Shown in pieces: positions 41,753 to 51,029 of a stretch of DNA of 64,000 nt; the stretch's first letter is position 1, and each line of letters starts with the position of its first letter. This stretch comes from JBGPHT01 sp041484525. GTDB taxonomy: Bacteria; Acidobacteriota; Terriglobia; Bryobacterales; Bryobacteraceae. Position numbers and translations under genes: made by a program. The notes under the pieces were generated by a model, which saw nothing but the letters and a program-made list of their open reading frames with translations, did not search any database and was not told the origin of the DNA. Where the stretch lies: NCBI GenBank assembly GCA_041484525.1, contig JBGPHT010000011.1:1-64000 (forward strand). Direction: 5' to 3'.

Positions 41753-42702
41753 TGTTCGCGCGAGCACTCGACAATGAATTCGCACGCGAGGTGCGGGCCG
41801 GCCTCACGCGCCCCCAACAGAAGACGCTGCCCTGCGGTTATCTCTACGATGACGTCGGCTCGGCGCTGTTTGAGGCCATTACGTACCTGCCCGAATACGG
41901 CCTGACCCGCGCTGACACTCGCGTGATACAAGGACACGCCGCGGAGTTAGTCGACGCGCTGCCGGCCAACCTCGTGGTGGCTGAGCTGGGAAGCGGAAGC
42001 GGCGTGAAGACGCGCGCCATTCTCGAACATCTGCACGCGCGGCAGAGCGTGGATTACTACCCCATCGAACTCTCCGCCGCGGCGCTCGCCAAGTGTGCGG
42101 AGGATCTCGGACGTCTCGGCGCCGTCTTTCCGCTCCAAGCCAGCTACCTCGACGGGATGCGCGAGGTGGCCGCCCGCCGCGCGCCCGGGCAGATCCTGCT
42201 GGTGCTGTTCCTCGGCAGCACCATCGGCAACTTCGAGCCCGAAGCGGCCACCGATTTCCTGTATGCCGTGCGCCTTTGCCTGCAGCCCGGCGATGCCCTA
42301 CTGCTCGGCACCGATCTGGTGAAGCCGCTGGCGCAGATGCGCGCCGCGTATGACGACCCCACGGGTGTGACCGCCGCCTTCAACCTCAACCTGCTGGCGC
42401 GGATCAATCGCGAGCTTGGTGCGGATTTCGACGTCCGGCAATTCGAGCACGTGGTCCGCTACAACCAGGAGGCGCAGCGCATCGAGATGCATCTGCGCAG
42501 CCGTGGATACCAGATTGTCAACGTCCGTCGCTCGGATTTAATCGTGGACCTGGGCCCCGGCGAGACCATCTGGACGGAGGCGTGCCACAAATTCCGTCCG
42601 GCGCAAGTCCGTGAACTGGCGCGCGTCTGCGGTTTCGAAATGCGCGCCCAGTGGATCGACAGCGAATGGCCGTTCGCCGAGAATCTGCTGATCGCCGTCT
42701 AA
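41752..42702 (+). CDS. egtD: L-histidine N-alpha-methyltransferase (EgtD-like)
   Basis: 316 residues. LPCGYLYDDVGSALFEAITY and LPEYGLTRADTRVI, then AELGSGSGVKTRAILEHL (SAM site) and LVLFLGSTIGNFEPEAATDF, are the conserved core of EgtD, which trimethylates histidine to hercynine. It is directly coupled to egtB (shared base 41752), so the pair makes hercynine and then adds sulfur, toward ergothioneine. The last step (C-S lyase) could be spontaneous or by an unlinked PLP enzyme. Confidence 0.92.
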   Translation: MFARALDNEFAREVRAGLTRPQQKTLPCGYLYDDVGSALFEAITYLPEYGLTRADTRVIQGHAAELVDALPANLVVAELGSGSGVKTRAILEHLHARQSVDYYPIELSAAALAKCAEDLGRLGAVFPLQASYLDGMREVAARRAPGQILLVLFLGSTIGNFEPEAATDFLYAVRLCLQPGDALLLGTDLVKPLAQMRAAYDDPTGVTAAFNLNLLARINRELGADFDVRQFEHVVRYNQEAQRIEMHLRSRGYQIVNVRRSDLIVDLGPGETIWTEACHKFRPAQVRELARVCGFEMRAQWIDSEWPFAENLLIAV

Positions 42703-43001
42703 TCCAAATCAATATCGCGCTTCGGCGGCGTCAGGTCAGGATTCTCTTTAGCCCTCTTGAACAGCTCGTCGAATTTCTTCTCCAGCACCTTGCCGTGACT
42801 CTTCTCCGCCTCGAACGACTTCTGAAAAAACTCTTCCCGCCGCGCGCCCGCCCCTTTGAGCTTAGCCACCTCGGCCGCCAGATCCTGGATCGGCGGCGGC
42901 TTCTCCGGGACCGTATGCGCTATGATCGCGCTGGTCTCGGGATCGATCTTGAGAATCGCCTGGCAGCACGGGCATTCCACATCGAACATACCTTTTGCCA
43001 T
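42699..43001 (-). CDS. Small zinc-ribbon/coiled-coil protein
   Basis: 100 residues. The N-terminus (MAKGMFDVECPCCQAILKID) has a CxCC that may bind zinc with residues lacking a clear second pair. The C-terminal two thirds are charged helix (AAEVAKLKGAGARREEFFQK). I recognise the pattern from small acidobacterial proteins of unknown role. It is convergent with egtD; the two stops overlap by four bases. Confidence 0.6.
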   Translation of the reverse strand: MAKGMFDVECPCCQAILKIDPETSAIIAHTVPEKPPPIQDLAAEVAKLKGAGARREEFFQKSFEAEKSHGKVLEKKFDELFKRAKENPDLTPPKRDIDLD

Positions 43002-43341
43002 ACGCTATCCATGGTAAACGAAGCGTGGGAGACGGATGCGGGCCGGTGGTTTGAGGACCACAGGCCCGGAAGACGGTTGTGCGGGGTTACGAGGTGGCTT
43101 GAGGGTGATATGCGAGGTGACTCGTAAGGCGGGTGGTAAGCAGTAAGGCAACTCGTCTTTCCGGGGCCTGTGCAATTTCAGTCACGCACGTTATTCAGCA
43201 ATCTGCGGACCAAACTGAAATCGCCGATAAAATCAGGGCCCCTGCACCCAGCCCCGGAGCGAGTGTATGCAAGATTGGCACATCCCGTGTCAAAGTTGTG
43301 TACCGGAATCGCGCACTCGATTCCGGTCCCGGTAAATCTTG
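43002..43341. other. Intergenic stretch with no supported gene
   Basis: About 340 bases between the divergently placed small protein and the end of the TolC-like gene. It is G-rich near 43030-43130 (many GAGG/GGTGG words) and contains CAGGCCCGGAAG, which recalls part of the SRP RNA tetraloop region but lacks the rest. I see no credible open frame or RNA fold. Confidence 0.4.
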
Positions 43342-45336
43342 CTATTGCTGCGGCTGGGGCGGCGGCGGTGGCGACGGCGGAATCGGGCTCGGCGGACGGG
43401 AAACTCTGCCCTGAAACGCCTCGTCGAGTGAGACATTATTGTGATACAGAATCTGCCCGGTGGAGCGATCCAGCTCGACGCGTGCTTTTGCATACGCGGC
43501 TTCGGCGGTCACCTCGGCGGACTGCGCCGTCACCAGATCGCGGTTGGCCAGGATCACGTTGTAGATCGTCGACGCGCCCAACGCCAGCTTCTTCTGTTCG
43601 GCGTCGAGCGACTGCTCCTGGAGCACGCGCCCCTTGGTCGCAGCCTGGTATTGCGCGCGCGCTTGCGTCAGTCCGATAAGCGCGTTCTGTACGTCGGTGC
43701 GCACCTGGTTTTCCAGGCGCTGCAGGGCGAGCTGCTGCTGGCGCAGAGTCAACTCGTCCGTGATGGCGCTGGCCTGCGCCGCGCGGTTGCGGATCGGAAT
43801 ATTCAGGTTCAGACCCACCGAGTAGTTGGGAAAGTTGCGCGCGAATAATTGCGAGAGCACCGTGCTGTAGCCGCCGATGAAAAAGGCCGTGTTGCTGTGG
43901 ATGGTGCCGGGCGGCGCGGGCAGCGTGCTCGGCTGGCCGGCGAGCGCGTTGTTGCTGAGGTTCGCCACTACGTCGAGCGTGGGGAGCAGCGCGTTTTTCG
44001 ATCCCCGGATGGTCAGCCGCTGGTTCTGCACCTGGATGCGGCTTTGCGACAGTTCGGGCCGCGAAGAGAGCGCCATCGCGGTCAGGTCCTGGATGGGCTG
44101 GATCGGCTCCACGCTCGGAATGTCGATGCGGTTGGTGGGGATGATGTGCGCGTCGGCCACCGCGGGGCTGGCGATTCCCGTACGGCTGAGCGCCGACTTG
44201 ATGATGGTTTCCTGCTGCAGCACACGCATCTGTGCGATCACCAATTGCTGCTGGGCGGTAGCTTCTTCCGCTTCCGCGCGCACGATTTCGATCGGCGCCA
44301 GCGTGCCCACTTCCACCTGCTTCTGGTTGTTGGTGGTAAGCCGCTGCGCGGCCGACAGGGCATCCTGCGCCACTCTGACGCTCTCGTTGAACGCCACCAG
44401 GTCCCAATAGAGTTGCATCACCGCCGCCACGGTGGTGATCACCTGCAGTTTGAATGTGAGATCGGATACCTCGCGGTTGTTCCGGGCGATGTGGATCTGG
44501 CGCGAGTTTACGGCCGAACCGAATCCCTGTAGCAGGTGCTGCGTAAAGCCCAGACCCAGCGAACTGCTGGTAGCGGGATTGAAGTCGGAGCGCGGATTGT
44601 TGCTCGACACCCGGCTGTTATTCAATCCCAGGCTGACGATCGTCCCGGTGAGAAAGCCTTTCTGGATACCGAACCCTGAAGTGTCCTGGCGTTGGATCAG
44701 AGAGTTGGTGCCCGTGATGAACGCGCTCGACTGCGGCGAGGTGAGATGGCCCCAATTCAGGCTGCCGGTGATCATCGGATCGAGAGTGGGAATGCCGGGA
44801 CCGGAAGACTGCACAATGGTTCCGCTCACCGCCGAGGAAGTAGCGGCGCTGGCCTGCGACGTCGAGTTCTGATTGGTGCCGGGCGTGGTCCCTGCGCTGC
44901 TCACCGAGGAACTCGACGGACCGGCAGTCACGGTGGTTGAAACGCCGCGGGCAAAACCGCCGGCTTCCGCCAACAGCACGGCGGCATCGGCGATCTGCGG
45001 GCCGTACCGCTGGATCTCGATATCCAGATTGTTCTCGAGCACCAGCGCGATCGCGTCCTGCAGCGAGAGGTAAATGTTGCCCGCGCGCATCAGCGAGTCC
45101 AGCCGGTTCGAGTTCGCCAGGTTGGGCGGCGGGATCACCCGCTCGCGATAGGGCGCGGTCAGGTTCCCCAGGAAGCCGCTGTTCTGCGTCATGACAGTCG
45201 GCATCTGGCCGCTCCCCTGCGGTTGCGGCGGGCCCGGTGGATTCGCCGGCGCCGGTGGGTCCGCGGCGAAACCAGCCGAAGGCGCGGCGATCAGAAGAAT
45301 GCACAGCCAGGCGAGATAAGGTTTTGCGAAGTTCAT
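43342..45336 (-). CDS. TolC-family outer membrane channel protein
   Basis: About 664 residues from ATG 45336, with a signal peptide (MNFAKPYLAWLCILLIAAPSAGFA) and a Pro-rich segment after it. The body has long helices with TolC-like repeat pairs (VRVAQDALSAAQRLTTNNQK; VGTLAPIEIVRAEAEEATAQ; ALGASTIYNVILANRDLVTAQ). An unusual Ser/Thr/Ala-rich insertion lies near residues 80-200. The C-terminus is proline-rich. It is a trimeric outer-membrane channel for export, but no inner-membrane pump is adjacent. It diverges from pyrE. Confidence 0.85.
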   Translation of the reverse strand: MNFAKPYLAWLCILLIAAPSAGFAADPPAPANPPGPPQPQGSGQMPTVMTQNSGFLGNLTAPYRERVIPPPNLANSNRLDSLMRAGNIYLSLQDAIALVLENNLDIEIQRYGPQIADAAVLLAEAGGFARGVSTTVTAGPSSSSVSSAGTTPGTNQNSTSQASAATSSAVSGTIVQSSGPGIPTLDPMITGSLNWGHLTSPQSSAFITGTNSLIQRQDTSGFGIQKGFLTGTIVSLGLNNSRVSSNNPRSDFNPATSSSLGLGFTQHLLQGFGSAVNSRQIHIARNNREVSDLTFKLQVITTVAAVMQLYWDLVAFNESVRVAQDALSAAQRLTTNNQKQVEVGTLAPIEIVRAEAEEATAQQQLVIAQMRVLQQETIIKSALSRTGIASPAVADAHIIPTNRIDIPSVEPIQPIQDLTAMALSSRPELSQSRIQVQNQRLTIRGSKNALLPTLDVVANLSNNALAGQPSTLPAPPGTIHSNTAFFIGGYSTVLSQLFARNFPNYSVGLNLNIPIRNRAAQASAITDELTLRQQQLALQRLENQVRTDVQNALIGLTQARAQYQAATKGRVLQEQSLDAEQKKLALGASTIYNVILANRDLVTAQSAEVTAEAAYAKARVELDRSTGQILYHNNVSLDEAFQGRVSRPPSPIPPSPPPPPQPQQ

Positions 45337-45409
45337 ATGTGACTGCTCCGGGTCAAACGTTGAAAGCGAGTTCAGGTCCCTTTTAAGTTCAATGGTATAG
45401 TAGGCGTTT

Positions 45410-46003
45410 GTGACGCCGCAAGCGGAGACTGTGATGGAGCTGTTCCGCTCCACAGGCGCGTATCTGCAAGGCCATTTTCGTCTGACCAGTGGTTTGCACA
45501 GCGCCGAATATTTGCAATGCGCGCTGGTTCTCCGGCATCCTTCCGCGGCCGAAAAACTGGGGCAGATGCTGGCCGGCGAACTGCGAAGAATCGTACATGA
45601 AGACGTGGGGCTGGTCGTGTCGCCGGCGCTGGGCGGCCTGATTGTCGGCCATGAAGTGGCGCGCGCCATGGGCACGCCCTTCCTCTTCACGGAGCGCGAT
45701 CCGGCCAACAACCATATGGTGCTGCGCCGCGGCTTCACGGTGAAATCCGGTGAGACGGCGGTCGTGATCGAAGATGTGATCACCACCGGCGGCAGCACGA
45801 CGGACGTGATCGAGGTGCTGCGCGCGGCGGGTGCGAAGGTGCTGGCGGCCGGTTCCATCATCGATCGTAGCGGCGGCCATGCCAACGTGGGCGTCCCGCG
45901 CGTGGCGCTGGCCACACTCCAGGTGGCCGCCCATTATCCCGAAGAATGCCCGCTGTGCGCCCTCGGCATTCCAGTGGTGAAGCCGGGATCGCGCCCCGCC
46001 TGA
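45410..46003 (+). CDS. pyrE: Orotate phosphoribosyltransferase
   Basis: 197 residues from a GTG at 45410; TATAGT ends eight bases before it, suggesting a leaderless start. The PRPP-binding motif VVIEDVITTGGSTTD and the GHFRLTSGLHSAEY substrate loop are present. Converts orotate and PRPP to OMP in pyrimidine synthesis. The end has an unusual CPLC (HYPEECPLCALGIPVVKPGS). Its stop overlaps the truA start (TGATG). Confidence 0.93.
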   Translation: MTPQAETVMELFRSTGAYLQGHFRLTSGLHSAEYLQCALVLRHPSAAEKLGQMLAGELRRIVHEDVGLVVSPALGGLIVGHEVARAMGTPFLFTERDPANNHMVLRRGFTVKSGETAVVIEDVITTGGSTTDVIEVLRAAGAKVLAAGSIIDRSGGHANVGVPRVALATLQVAAHYPEECPLCALGIPVVKPGSRPA

Positions 46004-46725
46004 TGCGCCGCATCAAAATCACCCTCGCCTACGATGGCGGCGGTTTTCACGGATGGCAGGTCCAGCCCGGACTGCCGACGATCCAAGGCGCGATCGAGCA
46101 GATTCTTTCCGAAATGGAAGGCGCTCCGGTGCACGTGGCCGGGTCGGGCCGCACCGATGCCGGGGTGCACGCGCTGGCGCAGGTGGCGGCTTTCAGCATG
46201 GCGAATCCCATCCCGCTCGTGAACTTGCGCCGAGCCGTGAACCGCCTGCTGCCGCCCGCCATCCGCGTGCTCTCGGTCGAAGCGGTGCATCCGGAATTCC
46301 ATCCGCGGTTCGATGCCAAAGCGAAAACTTATGAATATCGCATCGTCCGTGGGGAAGTCTGTAGCCCTTTCGAGTGGCCGTACGCGCACCATTATCCATA
46401 CCCGTTGGACGTAGAGCGGATGGCGGCGCTGGCGCTTGTGTTCGCCGGCGAGCACGACTTCACCGCCTACGCCGCCTCCGACGAAAGCGACGCCGAAGGC
46501 AGGAGCAAGGTGCGGACGATATTTTCGTCCGTGCTGGAATCGACCGAAGCCCGCCTGGTCTATCGGGTGCGCGGCAGCGGTTTCCTGAAGCACATGGTGC
46601 GGAATATTGTCGGCACGCTGATCGAAGCCGGCAAGGGCAACGTAGAAGACCTGTCGCGCCTGCCAGAAAAGTGCGGCCCGACCGTCGTTGCGAAAGGGCT
46701 GTTCCTGGTCAGTGTCGAGTACTGA
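46003..46725 (+). CDS. truA: tRNA pseudouridine(38-40) synthase
   Basis: 240 residues from ATG 46003. The catalytic Asp is D52 in GSGRTDAGVHALAQ. AYDGGGFHGWQVQ and MVRNIVGTLIEAGKG are the other conserved parts. Modifies positions 38-40 of the tRNA anticodon loop. It is coupled to pyrE by a one-base overlap; the two C-termini with the convergent PEP-CTERM gene overlap by 17 bases. Confidence 0.95.
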   Translation: MRRIKITLAYDGGGFHGWQVQPGLPTIQGAIEQILSEMEGAPVHVAGSGRTDAGVHALAQVAAFSMANPIPLVNLRRAVNRLLPPAIRVLSVEAVHPEFHPRFDAKAKTYEYRIVRGEVCSPFEWPYAHHYPYPLDVERMAALALVFAGEHDFTAYAASDESDAEGRSKVRTIFSSVLESTEARLVYRVRGSGFLKHMVRNIVGTLIEAGKGNVEDLSRLPEKCGPTVVAKGLFLVSVEY

Positions 46726-47440
46726 GAAACAGATTGTGGGGAATGGCTTTCGAAACCTGCGACTGGAGGCGGCGTGATAGCGCGAGAACGATGAGTCCGC
46801 TACAAAGGAACAGCATGGTAGAGGGTTCGGGAGTGGTAACGCCGGCGTCGCTATTGTCAGGCGCGAAGTCCGAAATCTGTGTATTGTTGCCGGGATCGAG
46901 ACCGACACGGGGCCAGAGATTCACCTGGTAGTCGGCCGGCAGTAAGCCTTTCGACGCTAGCAGGCTAGCCGGAACGACGCCTTGAATCGTATTCCCACTC
47001 ACGGTGACGGAACCGGGCGCAAGGTTCACCGGCTGGGCGGGATCCGTCGGAGAGAAGTCGACGACTGCTCCTGTGAGATCGGGGCGAAGGACAACGACCA
47101 CATCGAAGAGGACACCAGGACGGAAGGATCCGAAAAACGCCTGATGCAGTCCACGATCGACGCCCCAAACGAACACGGATCCCTCCGTCGTTCCGATGTG
47201 ACCATTTTCCGTGCTGGTGAAGGTGAAATTCGTTCCATCGAAGAAGACTTCAGCGGTCAGGACGTCGAGGTCTCCGTTGCGGGGGCCCGTAGTGAAAGTC
47301 GGCAAGAAGTCACCGGGGATCGGATCGACGATGGTTGCCGCTGAGAGGGGAGCGCTCGTGACTCCGAGCGCGAGCATTGCGAGAACCATAAGCCGCAAGC
47401 GAACCTCGGGCGATCTTGATTGAAACGAAGATAGAGACAC
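46709..47440 (-). CDS. PEP-CTERM anchored surface protein
   Basis: 243 residues from a GTG with AAAGGAG upstream. After a signal segment (LMVLAMLALGVTSAPLSAAT) the mature chain carries a CHRD-type beta pattern (TFTSTENGHIGTTEGSVFVW). The C-terminus is a classic PEP-CTERM signal: TPEPSTMLFLCSGLIVLALS then an Arg-rich tail. Such proteins are processed by exosortase and exported to the cell surface or matrix. No exosortase is in the window. Confidence 0.88.
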   Translation of the reverse strand: MSLSSFQSRSPEVRLRLMVLAMLALGVTSAPLSAATIVDPIPGDFLPTFTTGPRNGDLDVLTAEVFFDGTNFTFTSTENGHIGTTEGSVFVWGVDRGLHQAFFGSFRPGVLFDVVVVLRPDLTGAVVDFSPTDPAQPVNLAPGSVTVSGNTIQGVVPASLLASKGLLPADYQVNLWPRVGLDPGNNTQISDFAPDNSDAGVTTPEPSTMLFLCSGLIVLALSRRLQSQVSKAIPHNLFLSTRH

Positions 47441-47665
47441 TGGGTAATACTCCTTTTGTTGGTTTTCTAGCCGCGTAACGCAGTAACGTGAGAATCGGCA
47501 GGAGTCCGGGGATGAACTTTGCAGCGCACAGGCTCCCTTCTCATTTAGACTTGCGTAAACGAGCGGAGAGAGTGACGCCGAAATGTGAGAATACGATCGG
47601 TGGGGAGGTTTTGATCGCTCAGTAACTGGCGACCCGAACGAGCTGCGGGTTCCGTTAGGCTGGGG

Positions 47666-49927
47666 CTACTTCTTACGCCCTGCCTTCACCTTCTTCTTCG
47701 CTGGCTTTTTCTTCTTCACCAGTGGCGGAGCCCCGCCGCCAGTCCCCGTCAACAACGGAATCATGCGCGCGAGCGACATCGACGGCAGGAAGTCCGACTT
47801 CCGATACAGATCCGACAACGCTGTCGTATCCTGGGCCTTCAGTTGTGACGCCGCGACATTCTGCTCGCCCTTGCCTTCGGCCCATGCACTAGCCCAAATC
47901 TCGGCCATGCAGATACAACCCTCGCCCATGCGCACGATCGTCTTCTTGCCGAAGTCCTTCCACAAGCGATTGAGGCGGTCCGCCGGCTTGCTCTCCGCGT
48001 TGTACGCGTCCACGATATCCTTCGGAGGCAGCGCCGCGATCGTCTCCGTCATCAACTGCACTACGCGCGCGGCCGCACCGGCGCCGCCCTTGAACGTGGC
48101 CTTCACCTTCTTGTCCTTCAGGAAAGCCTCCACTCCTTCGACGATGTCCTTGGCGTGGTCGTTGAGCATCTGGGTCTCGTAAACCGAGTGCACTTTCTTC
48201 GACACCGAAGTCTGGTGGTCGGGGTCGCCGTGATGCAGCCGCGAAATGTGGAGCGGCTGGCATGCGTCGCCCACATAGTGCGAAATGCAGCCGGCGGCGC
48301 AGACGAACGAGAGAGCGTCGCCCTGGCCGGCGAACTTGATCATCTCGTTATATCCCTGCCACACGCGAAACGGCAGCGCGCCGGGGTTCGTCCCGGGGAC
48401 CCCCTTGTAGAACTCGTCCCACACCGCCGGATCGATGTTGGCCGGGTCCTTCACAAGGTCGAGCAGCGTCTTGCCTTTGAACTTGCCCGCGAGCGCCTTC
48501 TGGTCCATGTCGGAGAAGTGATTGTTCTCGTCGTTGTTGGTATCGCCCTGGCTGATGCGGGTGGTGCGCCACACATCGTCGGCCACATCCGCCAGCGGCA
48601 CGAAGCTATAGTGAGCCTTGTTCTTGAGGACCTTGTCCGTGACCTTCAAATCCTCCACCTGGAAGCCCACGCGATCGATATTCTTCGACATGAGCGTCTG
48701 CAAACCCGGCAGGCCCGAGAAGCCCAGCGTGCACGCCAGCGCCCCGATCGCGTAGTGGCCCACTTCTCCCCAATACGCCGTCACGCCCAGATTCCAGTCG
48801 CGGATCACATCCACTTCGAGCAGGTTGCAGACGGTGCTGAGACATGTGGCCAGCGCATAAGTCGAGACCGACTGACCGCCGCCGTCAGTGAATACCTGGC
48901 CGCCCCACTGCACTGCGATCGGCATCAGTCCGTTCTTCTGCGACTCCAGCAGCCATAGCGTTCCCGAATCGCCCGGATGAGTCCTCAGCGGCGCTCGTCC
49001 GCTGCGGCTTCCGATCAGGAAATCCGAAACGTACTCGAAGCCGCCGACGGATTTGTAGCGGTAGAACAACGCCTTGATCTGCCCGGTCATGTGGCCCGAG
49101 CCGCAGCCATAGCCCTGCACCGGACAATCGATTAATCGCAGCGTCAGGTTGTCGATCCCCAGGTCGGCCATGGGGCCCACGGTTCCCGCGCCGTACACCT
49201 GCGCCGTCCAACGCTCCAGGCAATCGACGCGGATCAGGCCGATATCCAGGTTGACGAAGACGTCTTTCCCCGCCCAGCTCGGGTACACTTCGGTGAACGG
49301 AAGGCGCGTGATCTGGCTTCCCGAACTGACACCGATACGCACCGGCGCGCCGCCGATCCGGGCATACACCGGCTCGCCTTTCGGACCGGTGACGTGGCGA
49401 TTAGTCAACGCGTAGACGGTGTGCCCGTCGCTCACCAGGCAACCGATCGAAGCGATATGCTCGCGTCCCTGGACCTGCGCGATCACCGGGAACCCGCCGC
49501 CGATTCGCGCCATCGGATAAAGGACGTTGCGCAGTTCTGTCTCCACGTAATCCTGGCGCGGCGCGTATACCACGCATACCGGAACTTTGCGCCCATCTTC
49601 GAGGTAGAGGGCCCGCGGGATCGCGTCTTCGTGCTTCAGGTCGCCGGCCTCCTTCCAGTCGTCTACGAACACCAGGACGCACGGCCACGAGTAATCGCGA
49701 ACGCCGGAATTTCCCAACGTTCGGGGCGCCTGCTTCGCGGGCTTCTGCCGCGGATGGCGGCCGGGATAGGGATCGGTATTCCGGATCAGGTACAGGCCAA
49801 CCGCCGTTCCCACGACATTTTCCTTGCGCATCAATTCCACATGATTCTTCTCCCGCGCCAGCAGCAGATCGGGCAGGGACAACATATTGAACTCGTTGTG
49901 CATGCTGAGGGGATTGGGGTCCTTCAC
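47666..49927 (-). CDS. Fusion of trypsin-like protease and nuclease/phospholipase-C-like domain
   Basis: 753 residues with no signal peptide. The first half is a trypsin-like protease with the full triad: His 178 (TNRHVTG), Asp 228 (NLDIGLIRVD) and Ser 321 (HPGDSGT). The second half matches the zinc-dependent P1 nuclease/phospholipase C fold: GEVGHYAIGA, HYSFVPLADVADDVWR and AAGCISHYVGDACQPLH, whose His and Asp residues are the usual three-zinc ligands. The tail is lysine-rich. I know no named family with this domain order. A protease sensor and a hydrolase effector in one chain would fit a conflict-type protein, but that is inference. Confidence 0.75.
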   Translation of the reverse strand: MKDPNPLSMHNEFNMLSLPDLLLAREKNHVELMRKENVVGTAVGLYLIRNTDPYPGRHPRQKPAKQAPRTLGNSGVRDYSWPCVLVFVDDWKEAGDLKHEDAIPRALYLEDGRKVPVCVVYAPRQDYVETELRNVLYPMARIGGGFPVIAQVQGREHIASIGCLVSDGHTVYALTNRHVTGPKGEPVYARIGGAPVRIGVSSGSQITRLPFTEVYPSWAGKDVFVNLDIGLIRVDCLERWTAQVYGAGTVGPMADLGIDNLTLRLIDCPVQGYGCGSGHMTGQIKALFYRYKSVGGFEYVSDFLIGSRSGRAPLRTHPGDSGTLWLLESQKNGLMPIAVQWGGQVFTDGGGQSVSTYALATCLSTVCNLLEVDVIRDWNLGVTAYWGEVGHYAIGALACTLGFSGLPGLQTLMSKNIDRVGFQVEDLKVTDKVLKNKAHYSFVPLADVADDVWRTTRISQGDTNNDENNHFSDMDQKALAGKFKGKTLLDLVKDPANIDPAVWDEFYKGVPGTNPGALPFRVWQGYNEMIKFAGQGDALSFVCAAGCISHYVGDACQPLHISRLHHGDPDHQTSVSKKVHSVYETQMLNDHAKDIVEGVEAFLKDKKVKATFKGGAGAAARVVQLMTETIAALPPKDIVDAYNAESKPADRLNRLWKDFGKKTIVRMGEGCICMAEIWASAWAEGKGEQNVAASQLKAQDTTALSDLYRKSDFLPSMSLARMIPLLTGTGGGAPPLVKKKKPAKKKVKAGRKK

Positions 49928-50020
49928 TTCTTCATCGCTCCTCCGGTCGTCGTGATGCTATCACTTCAGTTGCCGCCTGCTGTAAAAGCGGAAATGCCTG
50001 CCGAAAGAGGACAATGATCT

Positions 50021-50572
50021 CTAGCCACCCGTCAGCACATCGCGCGTCCGGACCACCGTGCAGTATTCCCCGTGCAGGTTGGCGAGACTCATCGCGTGGA
50101 CCTCCGATGCCGTATGGAAAGTGCCGTACCAGTCCTTCCGCCCGAAAGTAAATATCGCGTCTTCCACGAGAAAGGTTTCGAACCCGAGATTCCCCGCCAT
50201 CCGCACGGTCGCCTCCACGGAATTGTTGGTGATCACCCCGGCCACCACCAACCGTGTCTGATTCGCCCGCCGCAGCCTCGCCTCGAGATCGGTGCCGATG
50301 AACGCGCTGTTGGTTTGCTTCGGAATGACGGGCTCCCCGTCGAGCGGCTGCGCCTCAGCTTTGAACTCGTGCCCCTCCTGCCCCGGCCGGTAGTGCGACG
50401 CCGGCTCGGTGGAATCGTGCCGGATATGGTAGATTGGCCCTCCGGCAGCCCTCCACGCCGCGAGCAGCGCCGCGATATTCTTCTCCGCCTCGGGATTGTT
50501 GCGCTCGCCCCAACTCGGGTCGTCGATCGCCTTCTGCACATCGATCACGATCAGCGCAGCGTTCGTATCCAT
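50021..50572 (-). CDS. Isochorismatase-like hydrolase with Ser at the Cys position
   Basis: 183 residues from ATG 50572. MDTNAALIVIDVQKAI (Asp) and PKQTNSAF (Lys) are intact, but the nucleophile motif reads GVITNNSVEATVRMAGNLGF, with Ser where cysteine hydrolases have Cys. This variant is common in one subgroup and may still act on a substrate or bind without catalysis. Family members include nicotinamidase and isochorismatase. It is upstream of the trypsin-fusion gene on the same strand. Confidence 0.8.
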   Translation of the reverse strand: MDTNAALIVIDVQKAIDDPSWGERNNPEAEKNIAALLAAWRAAGGPIYHIRHDSTEPASHYRPGQEGHEFKAEAQPLDGEPVIPKQTNSAFIGTDLEARLRRANQTRLVVAGVITNNSVEATVRMAGNLGFETFLVEDAIFTFGRKDWYGTFHTASEVHAMSLANLHGEYCTVVRTRDVLTGG

Positions 50573-50658
50573 CTCGTAATTTGACCACGCCGACAAATTT
50601 TCCTGCACACTGTCGATTCAGCCGCCCCTCAATCGTCTTACTGAAGGAAAAGAACACC

Positions 50659-51018
50659 ATGCCAAACCCTTTCGTACACGTGGAACTGAATACCACGGAT
50701 GTGGATAAAGCCAAAGCCTTCTACGGAAAGCTCTTCGAATGGACGCTGGAAGACATTCCGATGGGAGATCTCGCCTACACAATGATCAAAGTCGGAAAAG
50801 GAACCGGACGAGGGATGATGAAGCAACTCATTCCCGGGGCTCCTTCGTCATGGCTCGCCTATGTAGAGGTTGCCGACATCAAGGCCGCCACGCAGAAGGC
50901 CAAGTCTCTGGGCGCGACCATCATGAAAGATGTCACCGAGGTCATGGGCATGGGTTGGCTGACCATCCTCACCGACCCGACTGGCGCCATGCTCGGCCTG
51001 TGGCAGACCAAGACGTAA
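50659..51018 (+). CDS. VOC/glyoxalase-fold protein
   Basis: 119 residues from ATG 50659. PNPFVHVELNTTDVDKAKAFYGKLFEW and GWLTILTDPTGAMLGLWQTK are the two halves of a VOC (glyoxalase/bleomycin-resistance) fold. The metal ligands usually include the His in FVHVE and a Glu near the end. It could be a small-molecule dioxygenase or a resistance protein; the substrate is unknown. It is divergent from the isochorismatase-like gene, which starts 86 bases away. Confidence 0.85.
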   Translation: MPNPFVHVELNTTDVDKAKAFYGKLFEWTLEDIPMGDLAYTMIKVGKGTGRGMMKQLIPGAPSSWLAYVEVADIKAATQKAKSLGATIMKDVTEVMGMGWLTILTDPTGAMLGLWQTKT

Positions 51019-51029
51019 ACCGATAACCA

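Noticed and set aside
43030..43110. CAGGCCCGGAAG resembling the SRP RNA conserved loop
   Set aside because: The rest of the SRP core (GGAAGCAGCC side) is missing and no long helix forms around it.
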